NCBI GenBank assembly: GCA_024509875.1
Contig: JAMPIV010012165.1
Coordinates: 1-64,000, forward strand
Source of the DNA: Oreohelix idahoensis
Lineage: Eukaryota; Mollusca; Gastropoda; Stylommatophora; Oreohelicidae
Direction: 5' to 3'
DNA: 64,000 nucleotides
Of the stretch, positions 43,499-54,964 are shown piece after piece. The position numbers and the translations under genes were made by a program. The notes under the pieces were generated by a model. That model ran no database searches and had not been told where the DNA came from. It worked only from the letters and a program-made list of their open reading frames with translations. Positions within the stretch are counted from its first letter, which is position 1; each line of letters opens with the position of its first letter.

Positions 43499-45715
43499 TG
43501 TAGTGGTGTTTGATGGTATTGTATGATGGTGATATTACTAAATGTAATTGTATGAGGCCAGCTGTGAAGGCTCCTGAGATAAGATGTAGTTGTGAATTGT
43601 CAGAAGGCCTTTCTTGCTACCACTACGACCTCACACTATTTTTTTTTTTTTTTTAATGAATGTAGCTACGTAAAGTGTCTAGGGTTATGATATGTAGTGT
43701 GGTGTAATAGGTTATAGATATACCCACAGATATTTAACAAGACTAATAATATTAATAAATGTTAAAATACACTGAACTAACTCACGTGTGTAAAATTTTT
43801 TGATAGAATTATATTACATTTATTTTGTTCTGGATCAATTTTTTAGATTGACCAGAACTTAAAAAGATTTAGAGATTATGAAAGAAATGCATGGAATATT
43901 ATATCATAAATGCAATAGTGTACATATATATGTACTATACTAGTTAGTTTTATTAAAATGTTCTAGTAGTCATCTACTTGGGAGGATAGTTAATGTTTGT
44001 GCTGTTGGGGTGGCCTCATCACACCTGTCTATATTGACTACACAGTGTCCAGAAAATGGTGGGAATTTTTATGGGGGTATTAGTAACTACAAAGCGTTGG
44101 TGAATGTCCAGCAGACCAGAGGCTCACTCATCTTGTAGTTGTAGCTCTGGTGCTGAAATCTGGTGGTCCCACCTCTCCGTGCTGGCGGGCAATAATGGTG
44201 GTCTCTGTCACAAGTACTGCACAGATACACTCGAGTAAAGTCACCAACTGAATAGACACTGCTTTGTTGACAACAGAAATTCACAGCTCTGCAATCAAAG
44301 TATGGGCCATGTGTCAAAATCTATTCTCTACCCACGTCTGGACACAACACTGACACAACAACCACATCATACAGACAGGTCAGATCTCTCTGACCAAACA
44401 GCACATTTACCATGGTGGTTTTACATCAGATAGATCCTCCCAGACTATAGATTCTGAAAAATATTTTTTAGTTTCCTTCCCTAAAAGTGGATAGGTAATA
44501 TGTTTCATTATTCTCAACACTTGATCTGTCTTTCTTAACCCTTGCTGGAGTTTATGTACATTGTTGGTCCCTAGACCCTGACTAGGGCGGGGGGTCTAGA
44601 GCAAATCCCTACTTGTTTGTAAGGCTAGATTTTGATATGGCAGTATCAAATCACTCGAACATTAAACAATATTCAAAACATATAAAGAAATAATTTCAAT
44701 CTTACCAGATTATGAATAAATAACACAGAATTGCTAGCAAAACTCAGCTGAGCTGCTGGCTATAGTATGGCGTCCCTAAACTTCTTTCACTTTCTTTCAT
44801 ATGGAAATCACCACACTTTAAAATCTGTGTCTATCACTGAACAACTATTGAAGAATGGCCCCACTTTCGCGTCTAAGCGCTAATAATATGATTGTCTGTG
44901 GCCAATCACTGCCTAGGTTTATTTTAAATTCAAATTTCCTACCCTAAAGTCATTTCAGTCATGCTTCAGTCAAGTATGGATGGTTATCTGTTAGTCTGTC
45001 CGTCTCTACTTGTGTTTCTACAAAAATGTACTTGATTTTTGAACCAACCTTTCTCTCCCCTCCAAAATTTTGTCGTTAAAAGTTATTTTTAGACACAGCC
45101 ACCACAAAATCCCTTCTCTTCCATACTAAGTAGATTTGAACACCTGCGTCTCGAGGTCGTGTTTTTTTGTGCAAATAGCGACACTTTTAGATTCAATACA
45201 GTCTGTCGATGATGTGAACAACACTGTCTTTTGTCATTATCTTCAATATTATCTATCCGTCTGTAAAATTAAGAACATATTTGTTCACTGCTCAGAATGG
45301 GCCATCCGGCCAGCTAATTTTTATATTCCTAACATTAATATTAAGAAAAAAGTACTTTTAAAATTTTGTAATATTTCGAACATCTGCGTTTAGCCGCTGA
45401 ATTCAAATCAAGGGCTTGGTATCGCAAAAGCGTCCATTTCCGTACCTCGTGTCAATTTGGGGGACGTGACTTTTCTCCGTTTCCCCCCCCAATTGCGTCT
45501 CCTTAGCTTTTCTAGTCTCACGCAATCTTTCCAGTCATATTTTTTTCCTTTTTGATCCGCCGTTCCCCTCCTGTCTAGCAAGTCAATTATTATGGAGGAT
45601 GATGACCCGCGGTCTAGGCGATCATGTACTATTCGCAACCTACGCATTATGTTTTTATCCTTAAATGTTATCTTTGGAGGTATTTTACCGTTGTATCTCT
45701 GTCAATTTCACTACA
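43499..45715 (-). repeat. Element D 3' LTR
   Basis: 2217 bp, almost identical to 50473-52684. Contains an LTR hairpin at 44571-44599. Confidence 0.95.
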
Positions 45716-45730
45716 CATCTCCCAACTTGA
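45716..45730 (-). promoter_or_regulatory. Element D polypurine tract
   Basis: AAGTTGGGAGATG on the minus strand, directly against the 3' LTR start. Confidence 0.6.
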
Positions 45731-45802
45731 AAACATGCCTATGGCAAGTTCCAAAACCAGCGATACACATAGGTAAAATTACTCCTCACGTCTGCCACTA
45801 CT

Positions 45803-46230
45803 CTAATTTTGATCACAGGGGTGCCGACTGAGGAAATCTGCACCGACATTCAATTTGCCTGGGATATATTGGATACTAAACTGATAAGGTTGAAGCAATA
45901 AAGACCACCTCAGCAATCTTGCGTTTTCATGCTTAGCCTGAGATAAGAATACGAGAGGCTGATGGTCCGTCTCCACCACAAAAGTCCTACCATACAGATA
46001 GATTTGAAACTTCTTTATTGCCCAGATTAATGCTAAACATTCTTTTTCGCTTGTGGAGTATCCTTGTTCCGCCTTATTCAATTTACGGCTTGCATAAGCG
46101 ACTGGTTTCAGTTCCCCATCAGGTGAAGATGATCTTTGCAACAAAGCCCCTCCTAGTCCTACATTACTTGCATCGGTTCTTAAGACAAAGTCCTGTGTCA
46201 AATCAGGCAGTTTGAGAATAGGCTTGCTAG
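45803..46230 (-). pseudogene. Element D RNase H
   Basis: Frame of at least 132 codons with LRTDASNVGLGGALLQ, SEKECLALIW, VVETDHQPL and NVGADFLSR, the four RNase H acidic positions. Ends pol at the same HPCDQN as B and C. Separated from upstream sequence by an extra T in the run near 46233. Confidence 0.88.
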
Positions 46231-46925
46231 TGAGTTTTTTCCTTTAACTCTTGGAACGCTAGTTCACATTGTGCAGTCCAAATAATTTTATCTGGAAGTC
46301 CCTTGCGAGTCAGATCAGTCAGAGGAGCACAAATAGCGTTAAAATTCTTGATGTATTTCTGATAAAATCCGCATAACGACACAAATGATCGCACGTCCTT
46401 TTTTGTTTGCGGCCTAGGTGCTCTCTGCAGTTTTTCCAAGTTCTTAGGATCAGGGGTCATATTACCCTGATATACAGTGTGTCCCAAGAATTCCAACTCT
46501 TTGCATCCAATACAACATTTTGTTGGCCTAGCAGTTAAGTTCGCCTCCCGAAGTCTATCAAACAACATCTCCAGAGCTTCAATGTGTTCTTCAAATGTCT
46601 CTGTGGCGACGAGAATATCATCCATGAAATTCGTGATACATGGGGTATTCAGGGGATCCAACAATTTGCGCATCATCCTTGAAAACACACTCGGAGCATT
46701 TTTCAGTCCGAATGGTAGCATATTGAATTCATAATGTCCATCCGAGGTGCTAAAAGCCAAATAAGGTCTCACTTCAGGCTTCACTGGGATCTGGTAATAG
46801 CCTTTACTAAGTCCACCTTTGAAAAGTATTTTGCCTTGTTCAGTCTGGCAAATAACTGTTTTGTGTCTGGTAATGGATCCACTTGTCCTTCTGTGACAGC
46901 ATTCAGTTTCCTGTAATCTATGCAC
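46227..46925 (-). pseudogene. Element D reverse transcriptase core
   Basis: Continues from motif A (LSKGYYQIPV) through FGLKNAPSVF, the FMDD box, the thumb and the connection domain. It is split from the integrase frame by loss of one base near 46810 (D reads AAGTCC where C reads AAGATCC), within the catalytic-Asp region. Confidence 0.88.
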
Positions 46926-48502
46926 AGTCTGTGTTCCCCAGACGGTTTTCTCAACAAAACGACACTAGAACTAAAAGATGATTCACTGTGCGAAATAATC
47001 CCCTCCTTCAACAAATACTCTATTTCTTCCTTCAATGCCTTCTCCTTCGCGAACGGAATAGAATAGGCTCTCATACAGATGGGGTTTGAGTCTACCAGTT
47101 TCATGTCATACTGTAGCAAATTTGTATGGCCTGGTTTATCTGTTAATACATCTGTATGTTCCTCCAGAACCTGTTGAACTCTCTCCCTCTGGTTTTTAGT
47201 CAGGTGCTTACTGACTTTTACCTGTGCTGCTGTTTCACAAGGATGTAATGGGTATTCATGTGAGGTGAGTGGTTCTTTTTGCATCTGGGTTGCAATAGCT
47301 AAGGTCAATAAGGGGGTGCTTTCCTGGAGTGGTCTGTTCAGATACTTCTTTAACAGGTTTACATGATAAACTTTCTCCTTCCCCTTTTTGTCAATTTTAT
47401 AGTTTGTTCTAGATACCTTCTCTAGAACCGTATATGGACCTTGCCAACCAATTTGTAATTTATTCTGGCTTCCGGGTAGTAGAAGCAGCACCTTCTCTCC
47501 GACTGCCAGTTCCCTGTCCTTTGCCTTCCTATTAAAATATGCTGCATGTTTCTTCCTGGCTTGTTTCAAATTATCATTTGCCAGTTTCCATCCAGCTTTC
47601 AAACGAGTGGTCAGTTCGTTCACATATTGATACGATGAGGTAACAGTCTCTTCCGCCTTCTCATCCGTCCAGGTCCTTAATAAAGCTTCTAAAGGACCTT
47701 TTATTGGCCTCCCAAATAGCAGAGTTGCGGGAGCCATCCCGGTTGAACTATGTGGTACCTCCCGGTACGCAAACAATGCGGCGGGCAGGAATTGATCCCA
47801 CAGATCCGGTTTTTCGTGTGCCAGCTTTCTCAGGATAGAAATGAGAGTCCCATTGAACCTCTCTACCTGGCCGTTCCCTTGTGGATGGTACGGACTACAA
47901 TGAAAGTGCCTGGCTTGAAATAGTTTAAAAACTTCTTCCGTTAGTTTCCCCTTGAACTGAGAACCATTATCCGTCAAGATTTGATGCGGGAATCCTAATC
48001 GGGTAAATATTGTAAGTAGTGCCTCTGCTACATGTTTTGAATCAATTGATGGCAGGGCTACCGCCTCTCCCCACATAGAGCAAGTGTCCACCAGAGTAAG
48101 GATGTAACTGTTCCTCCTCTTGGTCCGAGTGAGAGGTCCTACAATATCCACTGCAACCCTCTCAAAAGGTGTTCCCACTATGGGCATTTTCCTTAGAGTT
48201 GCAGGAGCAGTCCAGTGCTTTGGAGCTACCCTTTGACATTCTGGGCAGGATTTGACATATCTTTTTATATCCTCCGTTATCCCTGGCCAGAAGTAATGAC
48301 AAGCTATACGCTGTCCTGTGGCGCTGATCCCCATGTGACCACTGAAGGGAATCGCATGCCCGAGTTCCATCACTTTATCTCTATATGAAATGGGAAGAAC
48401 CAGCTGGTTGTGACCATTTGTTCCAGTTCCGGCCTTCCTGTATAAGAGTTTGTTCTTCATGAAATATTCCCCCTTGCTCGGAGGTGTGTGGCATTTGGGC
48501 AA
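46781..48502 (-). CDS. pol: Element D integrase and reverse transcriptase N-terminus
   Basis: 573 codons. HHCC finger (GHAIPFSGHMG, KSCPECQR), integrase core with VAVDIVGP, LTDNGSQF and GQVERFNGTL all present, GPY/F-type module, then reverse transcriptase up to KYFSKVDL, where a one-base loss ends the correct frame. Upstream the frame is cut by an extra T in a run of seven at 48505-48511. Confidence 0.9.
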   Translation of the reverse strand: MPKCHTPPSKGEYFMKNKLLYRKAGTGTNGHNQLVLPISYRDKVMELGHAIPFSGHMGISATGQRIACHYFWPGITEDIKRYVKSCPECQRVAPKHWTAPATLRKMPIVGTPFERVAVDIVGPLTRTKRRNSYILTLVDTCSMWGEAVALPSIDSKHVAEALLTIFTRLGFPHQILTDNGSQFKGKLTEEVFKLFQARHFHCSPYHPQGNGQVERFNGTLISILRKLAHEKPDLWDQFLPAALFAYREVPHSSTGMAPATLLFGRPIKGPLEALLRTWTDEKAEETVTSSYQYVNELTTRLKAGWKLANDNLKQARKKHAAYFNRKAKDRELAVGEKVLLLLPGSQNKLQIGWQGPYTVLEKVSRTNYKIDKKGKEKVYHVNLLKKYLNRPLQESTPLLTLAIATQMQKEPLTSHEYPLHPCETAAQVKVSKHLTKNQRERVQQVLEEHTDVLTDKPGHTNLLQYDMKLVDSNPICMRAYSIPFAKEKALKEEIEYLLKEGIISHSESSFSSSVVLLRKPSGEHRLCIDYRKLNAVTEGQVDPLPDTKQLFARLNKAKYFSKVDLVKAITRSQ

Positions 48503-48632
48503 TTTTTTTAAAACAGGGCTTGAGTGTCCTATCCTCAGCCTGCGCCTTCCTCATCTCCTCTGGATGAGCATTTATAGGTTCACCTTCTTCCTCCTTCTTC
48601 TGTGACCTGGTCTGCACTGTCGCCATGATCAC
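48381..48632 (-). pseudogene. Element D protease-integrase linker
   Basis: Holds ATVQTRSQKKEEEGEPINAH and the start of the linker to the zinc finger, in a frame isolated by two one-base changes (loss of a C near 48649; extra T near 48505). Confidence 0.75.
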
Positions 48633-49747
48633 AGGTTTCTCGGGATTCCCAAGAAGACGTATCTACACTCCAATATCAGAGGGTAGATTGGTTCATCTAT
48701 CACTGCTGCTCTGATTTCTCCTTCCACATAGCGAGTTTTCACCGTTATCCTTGCGATGGGAAGTGTCATGAGTGGTATGTCCTTAGTCGCCCCTTGTATT
48801 TCCACTGTTTCTGTGGTATACTGACTTGGGTCCACTAGGCTAGACTTCACAACTGAATCATAATCCAAACCTGTATCATAAAGGCACCTTATGGTGACCC
48901 CATTACAAATAACATCCTCACAAACTGGGGGGTGATAAGGTTCCTGTTGTCCATTAGGATTAACCTTTAATCTTTGCGTCCCCGACTTCATTGCAGCAAT
49001 GTTTGAAGGTTTCCTTCTACAAAATTCGGTGTTATGGTTATCCTTCTTGCACCATTTACACCATCTTTTTCCTTGGTTCAACGGTTTTCTTTCATTGAAC
49101 TTTTGGTCATTGAACTGTGAGTTTCTGTCGCGATAGTCATTTCTTGGCCGCTCAAAGTTTGTCCTACCTTTATTTCCCTGCTCTCTATTATCAAATTTAT
49201 TAAATTGCTGTGGAGCTTTAAAATTGTCTATGTGCTTCTTCTTAGCACCACTTACCTCTGCCTGGGCTGCCTGATACCTCTCAGCAACATTTAAAACTTC
49301 CCCCAACTTCTCTGCACCTTGTTCCATGAGAAATTTTCTCATGTCTGGAGCCATGGACTCTCTCAATTGCTCAATCATGATCATTTCTTTAAGATCTTGG
49401 GTCTTCCCCAGAGCCGTCCATTTCTCCAAATAGGTTTCTAGTCTGGCAGAGAATTGGTGGTATGTCTCCCCAGACAACAGTTTGGCATTTCTAAATTTCT
49501 TACGATAAAATTCACCATTCTTCTCGTACCTTAATAACAAAGCCTGCTTTAACATGTCATAATTGTCTTGGTCTTCCCTGTTCATTTTGGCAAATACTTC
49601 ATAAGAAGTACCTCTCAATCCCTGTGATAGCTTTAAACTCCACCTCTCTCTCTCTAACCCATATGTAGTAGCTAATAACTCAAAACGTCCTAGGTACCCC
49701 TCTATGTCATCGTCTTTTTCAACAAAATGGTCTAAATGAAACCCCAT
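48629..49747 (-). CDS. Element D capsid - CCHC - protease
   Basis: 372 codons beginning at the internal MGFHLDHF, where D keeps the base missing in B and C. SCAN-like capsid (GRFELLATTYGLERERW; GETYHQFSARLETYLEKW; MIMIEQLRESMAP), CCHC knuckle CKWCKKDNHNTEFC, and protease with YDTGLDYDS. Gag and protease are in one frame across a 6-base G tract at the joint, the shortest of the three copies. Ends at a one-base loss near 48649. Confidence 0.88.
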   Translation of the reverse strand: MGFHLDHFVEKDDDIEGYLGRFELLATTYGLERERWSLKLSQGLRGTSYEVFAKMNREDQDNYDMLKQALLLRYEKNGEFYRKKFRNAKLLSGETYHQFSARLETYLEKWTALGKTQDLKEMIMIEQLRESMAPDMRKFLMEQGAEKLGEVLNVAERYQAAQAEVSGAKKKHIDNFKAPQQFNKFDNREQGNKGRTNFERPRNDYRDRNSQFNDQKFNERKPLNQGKRWCKWCKKDNHNTEFCRRKPSNIAAMKSGTQRLKVNPNGQQEPYHPPVCEDVICNGVTIRCLYDTGLDYDSVVKSSLVDPSQYTTETVEIQGATKDIPLMTLPIARITVKTRYVEGEIRAAVIDEPIYPLILECRYVFLGIPRNL

Positions 49748-50199
49748 AGCTGAGTTTGAGGCTCCCAGACTGGGCGTAGCATCTGAGGCAAAAGGGCTGG
49801 CACCATTTTCAGGGCCGGGCCTTGTAATTCCAGCTCCCTTAGTCGTAATTCGTGCTCCCTTTGCAACCTTCTATCTTCTGCTTCCCTTTCGGCCTTTTTT
49901 TCTTCTGCCTCCCTTTCGGCAGTCAACCCTTTTTCTTCTGCCTCCCTTTGCTGTCGTTTTTCTTCTGCCTCAATCTGCAGCCTCTTAATGTCTCTATCAG
50001 CCTCAATTTGTAACCTCTTCTCTTCAGCTAACCTTTCAGCCTCTAATTTTCTTTCAGCCTCTTTTTCTAATCTCCTTTCTTCCCGTTCAATATATTTATC
50101 ACATTCAGCCGTTACATATTGAATTAAAATTTGACCATCCATTCCCATCTCCTTCGCGGTGAGCACAGCAGCTGATCTAAATTTTGCCAACTCCGCCAT
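49732..50199 (-). pseudogene. gag: Element D Gag N-terminus with coiled coil
   Basis: Starts MAELAKFRSAAVLT (an upstream in-frame ATG at 50253 adds 18 codons not conserved in B or C). Long Glu/Arg coiled coil, longer than in C by about one repeat block. A deletion near 49815, where C reads CAGGAGCCTGG and D reads CAGGGCCGGG, shifts the frame before the capsid. Confidence 0.82.
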
Positions 50200-50449
50200 A
50201 CTTTTTAGACAATATAATAATATACAAGCTAAATCTCTAACCAGTAAATACACTAAGTACTTCTAATTACTATATGACTATAGTCTAACTAATTCTAACT
50301 AACCAGTTAACTAATTAATTATTACTGGCTGTGAAGATTCACCAACTTTTATCTGTAGGGACACTTTTAATGTTAAAGGGAATTTCACAATTTTTCCCCT
50401 AATTTTATTTCTCCAACCAGGAGATCCTAATATTACTGTTGGGCTAATT

Positions 50450-50467
50450 ATCCCGGACGAGCCCCCA
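50450..50467 (-). promoter_or_regulatory. Element D primer-binding site, tRNA-Pro type
   Basis: Minus strand reads TGGGGGCTCGTCCGGGAT, five bases from the LTR end. These 18 bases are the classical proline-tRNA primer site used by murine leukaemia virus (established knowledge). Confidence 0.85.
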
Positions 50468-50472
50468 ATATA

Positions 50473-52684
50473 TGTAGTGGTGTTTGATGGTATTGTATGA
50501 TGGTGATATTACTAAATGTAATTGTATGAGGCCAGCTGTGAAGGCTCCTGAGATAAGATGTAGTTGTGAATTGTCAGAAGGCCTTTCTTGCTACCACTAC
50601 GACCTCACACTATTTTTTTTTTTAATGAATGTAGCTACGTAAAGTGTCTAGGGTTATGATATGTAGTGTGGTGTAATAGGTTATAGATATACCCACAGAT
50701 ATTTAACAAGACTAATAATATTAATAAATGTTAAAATACACTGAACTAACTCACGTGTGTAAAATTTTTTGATAGAATTATATTACATTTATTTTGTTCT
50801 GGATCAATTTTTTAGATTGACCAGAACTTAAAAGGATTTAGAGATTATGAAAGAAATGCATGGAATATTATATCATAAATGCAATAGTGTACATATATAT
50901 GTACTATACTAGTTAGTTTTATTAAAATGTTCTAGTAGTCATCTACTTGGGAGGATAGTTAATGTTTGTGCTGTTGGGGTGGCCTCATCACACCTGTCTA
51001 TATTGACTACACAGTGTCCAGAAAAATGGTGGGAATTTTTATGGGGGTATTAGTAACTACAAAGCGTTGGTGAATGTCCAGCAGACCAGAGGCTCACTCA
51101 TCTTGTAGTTGTAGCTCTGGTGCTGAAATCTGGTGGTCCCACCTCTCCGTGCTGGCGGGCAATAATGGTGGTCTCTGTCACAAGTACTGCACAGATACAC
51201 TCGAGTAAAGTCACCAACTGAATAGACACTGCTTTGTTGACAACAGAAACTCACAGCTCTGCAATCAAAGTATGGGCCATGTGTCAAAATCTATTCTCTA
51301 CCCACGTCTGGACACAACACTGACACAACAACCACATCATACAGACAGGTCAGATCTCTCTGACCAAACAGCACATTTACCATGGTGGTTTTACATCAGA
51401 TAGATCCTCCCAGACTATAGATTCTGAAAAATATTTTTTAGTTTCCTTCCCTAAAAGTGGATAGGTAATATGTTTCATTATTCTCAACACTTGATCTGTC
51501 TTTCTTAACCCTTGCTGGAGTTTATGTACATTGTTGGTCCCTAGACCCTGACTAGGGCGGGGGGTCTAAAGCAAATCCCTACTTGTTTGTAAGGCTAGAT
51601 TTTGATATGGCAGTATCAAATCACTCGAACATTAAACAATATTCAAAACATATAAAGAAATAATTTCAATCTTACCAGATTATGAATAAATAACACAGAA
51701 TTGCTAGCAAAACTCAGCTGAGCTGCTTGCTATAGTATGGCGTCCCTAAACTTCTTTCACTTTCTTTCATATGGAAATCACCACACTTTAAAATCTGTGT
51801 CTATCACTGAACAACTATTGAAGAATGGCCCCACTTTCGCGTCTAAGCGCTAATAATATGATTGTCTGTGGCCAATCACTGCCTAGGTTTATTTTAAATT
51901 CAAATTTCCTACCCTAAAGTCATTTCAGTCATGCTTCAGTCAAGTATGGATGGTTATCTGTTAGTCTGTCCGTCTCTACTTGTGTTTCTACAAAAATGTA
52001 CTTGATTTTTGAACCAACCTTTCTCTCCCCTCCAAAATTTTGTCGTTAAAAGTTATTTTTAGACACAGCCACCACAAAATCCCTTCTCTTCCATACTAAG
52101 TAGATTTGAACACCTGCGTCTCGAGGTCGTGTTTTTTTGTGCAAATAGCGACACTTTTAGATTCAATACAGTCTGTCGATGATGTGAACAACACTGTCTT
52201 TTGTCATTATCTTCAATATTATCTATCCGTCTGTAAAATTAAGAACATATTTGTTCACTGCTCAGAATGGGCCATCCGGCCAGCTAATTTTTATATTCCT
52301 AACATTAATATTAAGAAAAAAGTACTTTTTAAATTTTGTAATATTTCGAACATCTGCGTTTAGCCGCTGAATTCAAATCAAGGGCTTGGTATCGCAAAAG
52401 CGTCCATTTCCGTACCTCGTGTCAATTTGGGGGACGTGACTTTTCTCCGTTTCCCCCCCAATTGCGTCTCCTTAGCTTTTCTAGTCTCACGCAATCTTTC
52501 CAGTCATATTTTTTTCCTTTTTGATCCGCCGTTCCCCTCCTGTCTAGCAAGTCAATTATTATGGAGGATGATGACCCGCGGTCTAGGCGATCATGTACTA
52601 TTCGCAGCCTACGCATTATGTTTTTATCCTTAAATGTTATCTTTGGAGGTATTTTACCGTTGTATCTCTGTCAATTTCACTACA
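50473..52684 (-). repeat. Element D 5' LTR
   Basis: 2212 bp, TGTAGTG to CACTACA, matching 43499-45715. Hairpin at 51541-51569 has one mismatch (TCTAAA). Confidence 0.95.
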
Positions 52685-52689
52685 CACCC

Positions 52690-53199
52690 TATCTGCATGA
52701 TTTGAAATGATTGGATCTTTTTGATTGGATTCATAACACCATTGGAGGGAATATAGGCTGATAATTTCACAGTTTTATTTCTCTGTGATTTGTACGCTCG
52801 CCAAGACAACATCAGACCTCGTCACAGTGAAAACTAGATTCATAATTCCTAATTGTTATCCGGACCTTTTATTGGAGAACCAGATAAGACTCTTTCAAAT
52901 TTTAATAAGGAAAACCGGAACTAGGAAAACTGAAGAAACACGGAATAAGAAGGGGCAATCTATTGTAAAATTAAAAGAAATCCCAGACACGCGTTGTAAG
53001 AGAACAATTCGTCTCTTTTATTCATCTTGCGACAAGTCTGTAGCCAGGATTGGCGTAAGTTGTGATTTACATTTCATATTTTATCACTAACATGTGAACT
53101 ACCAAACATATGTATATATTACCATGTGTTTATTGTGTGAAACTCGCTACTGGATGTCAAAGTCATTTGAGGCTGGCAACCTCAGCGTATAGAATAATG
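52690..53199 (+). other. Short unassigned gap between element D and the I-type LINE
   Basis: A plus-strand open frame at 52785-53090 (101 codons) includes KKGQSIVKLKEIPDTRCK and has GTAAGT at 53055, a donor-like site, after RIG. No family recognised; a host exon is possible but unsupported. Confidence 0.25.
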
Positions 53200-53287
53200 A
53201 TTCATGAACCAGCACTGCACGGGATGGTGATTGCTTTATTGATAGTTTCGTAAAGAGAACTAAAAGCATAAAGTAGTTCTAGGTTCC

Positions 53288-54964
53288 CTATGGAGCAGGG
53301 AGGGAAAGATGAAAGAAATGATGTACATTCTTCTTCTTCTTCTTCTCGTTCGCTGGGATGTGCGTCTCCGTGGGCCAATGTTCAGTTCGCAATTGACTAA
53401 TCATGTGGCAGTCTTGCAGGATGTGTTCGGCTGTCTGTGCTGCCTGTCCACACGTACATAGGGGTGATGGGACCAATCTCAGTCTGTATAAGTGATTGTT
53501 CAGTCTGTTATGTCCTGTTCTAATACGGAACAGGATCACCTGTTTTGCTCGATCAAGATAGTGATAGTTATATCTTTGTTGGTCAATTTTCCTGATGGTC
53601 TTGATAAGGGTCTTCTTTTCCTGGAATGTGATTGTTTTTTCTTTTTGTTCCTGTGTTGCTCCCTCTTTTGCTAACGTATCTGCTCTCTCATTTCCTGGTA
53701 TGCCATAGTGTGATGGTATCCACTGTAGCACTACCCTTCTTTTGATATTTACTTCGCATAGGACTTTGTTTAATTCTGGCAGTTTATCACTGTTGAGGGC
53801 TTGCAGAACTGACATTGCATCGGTAAGGAATACAACCTGCTGACATTGGCTTATTGTGTTATTTATTACTCCTGCAGCAATGCTTACGGCCTGTACTTCA
53901 GCAGCGTAGTTTGAACAGAATATTCCAGTAGGTGAACAGGTGGATTCGTTTTCTTTGTCTGGATAGACCACATAAACTCCTGCACCTCCGTTCTTCACTG
54001 CTCTGGTTGCAGATCCATCAGTATGTACTTGGATCCATGCTTCTCTGGGGTATAGTTCTTCAATCATGTCACATGCTGCTATTTTCCTTTGGAGAGTATT
54101 TAGCTCTCCCATGGGGCAGGTGGTAGTTATGGAGGTCTTAATGCTGAAATTTTGATGTTGTTCCCATGGGGTTTGGAGGAGTGTGGGAGTTATTTCCTTA
54201 GTGATGTCTGGTAGTTCATCCTTGTATGTTCTAATTAGTTTTTTGGACCGATGCACAAAACTGCTTCTCTTCAACCTCCCACTGGCTAAATCTCCAAATC
54301 TAGTTTTCATTGGATATGCGGGTATGTTCTTGTACTGTTCTGCTTGGATCAGGGTCTTAGTGTCTCGTCTGTATAATAAAGGTGGAATGCCTGTGATTTT
54401 TTCCATTTCATTTATTGATGTGGTCTTCATGACACCCGTGATCAACCGAAGCGCTTGATTTTGTACTTTATCTAAGGCTTGTAGGTGTGATTTGGCTGCT
54501 GTAGACCATGCTGCTGATCCGTACTCTAATATAGGTCTTATTGCACCTGTATACACTTTCTTTAATGTTGTTTCGTTAGATCCCCAACTTGATCCAGCTA
54601 TTTTCCTCAGTATGGAAAGTTTTCTTCTCGCTTTGGCCTCTGTTCTCTCGATGTGGTGCCTCCATGTCATTCTCTTATCTAATGTAATGCCCAAGTACAC
54701 CGGTTCCTCGTCTGTTTGGACATGTATATTTCCAAGTCGTATCTCTCCTGCTTTGTCTTTGTTTGAGAGCGTGAAAAGTGTTGTTGATGATTTTTCAGCG
54801 TTGATCTGCACCATCCATTTCTCTGCCCATGCTGCTATGTTGTCTGCTGCCCTTTGTATTCGCTTATTAGCGATAGTTAGATGTTCTTCTACACACCACA
54901 CCACCAAGTCGTCAGCGTATAGGGCAGCTCTCACACCTTGTGGCAGATCGCTGTGCTGCTGCAC
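53288..54964 (-). pseudogene. I-type LINE reverse transcriptase C-half, RNase H, CCHC tail
   Basis: 558 codons. It opens just before ALYADDLVVWC (YADD catalytic box), continues through thumb motifs (PVYLGITLDKRMTWR; YGSAAWSTAAKSHLQ), then RNase H with VHTDGSATRAVKNGGAG, NYAAEVQAV, FLTDAMSVLQAL and WIPSHYGIPGNERADTLAKEG. The end has CTCGQAAQTAEHILQDC, the Cys/His motif frequent at I-type LINE ends, and a Lys run from GAA repeats. The frame starts directly at the deletion junction, not at a natural start. Confidence 0.88.

Larger units (their letters stand above)
43494..52689 (-). mobile_element. Element D: complete Gmr1-type LTR retrotransposon with CACCC duplication
   Basis: The element proper spans 43499-52684 (9186 bp); CACCC stands at 43494-43498 and 52685-52689. 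LTR ends are perfect 7-bp inverted repeats, TGTAGTG and CACTACA. The LTRs differ at only about ten sites that I could count, implying recent insertion. Gene order is Gag, protease, integrase, reverse transcriptase, RNase H. Several one-base frameshifts interrupt the polyprotein. Confidence 0.95.
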
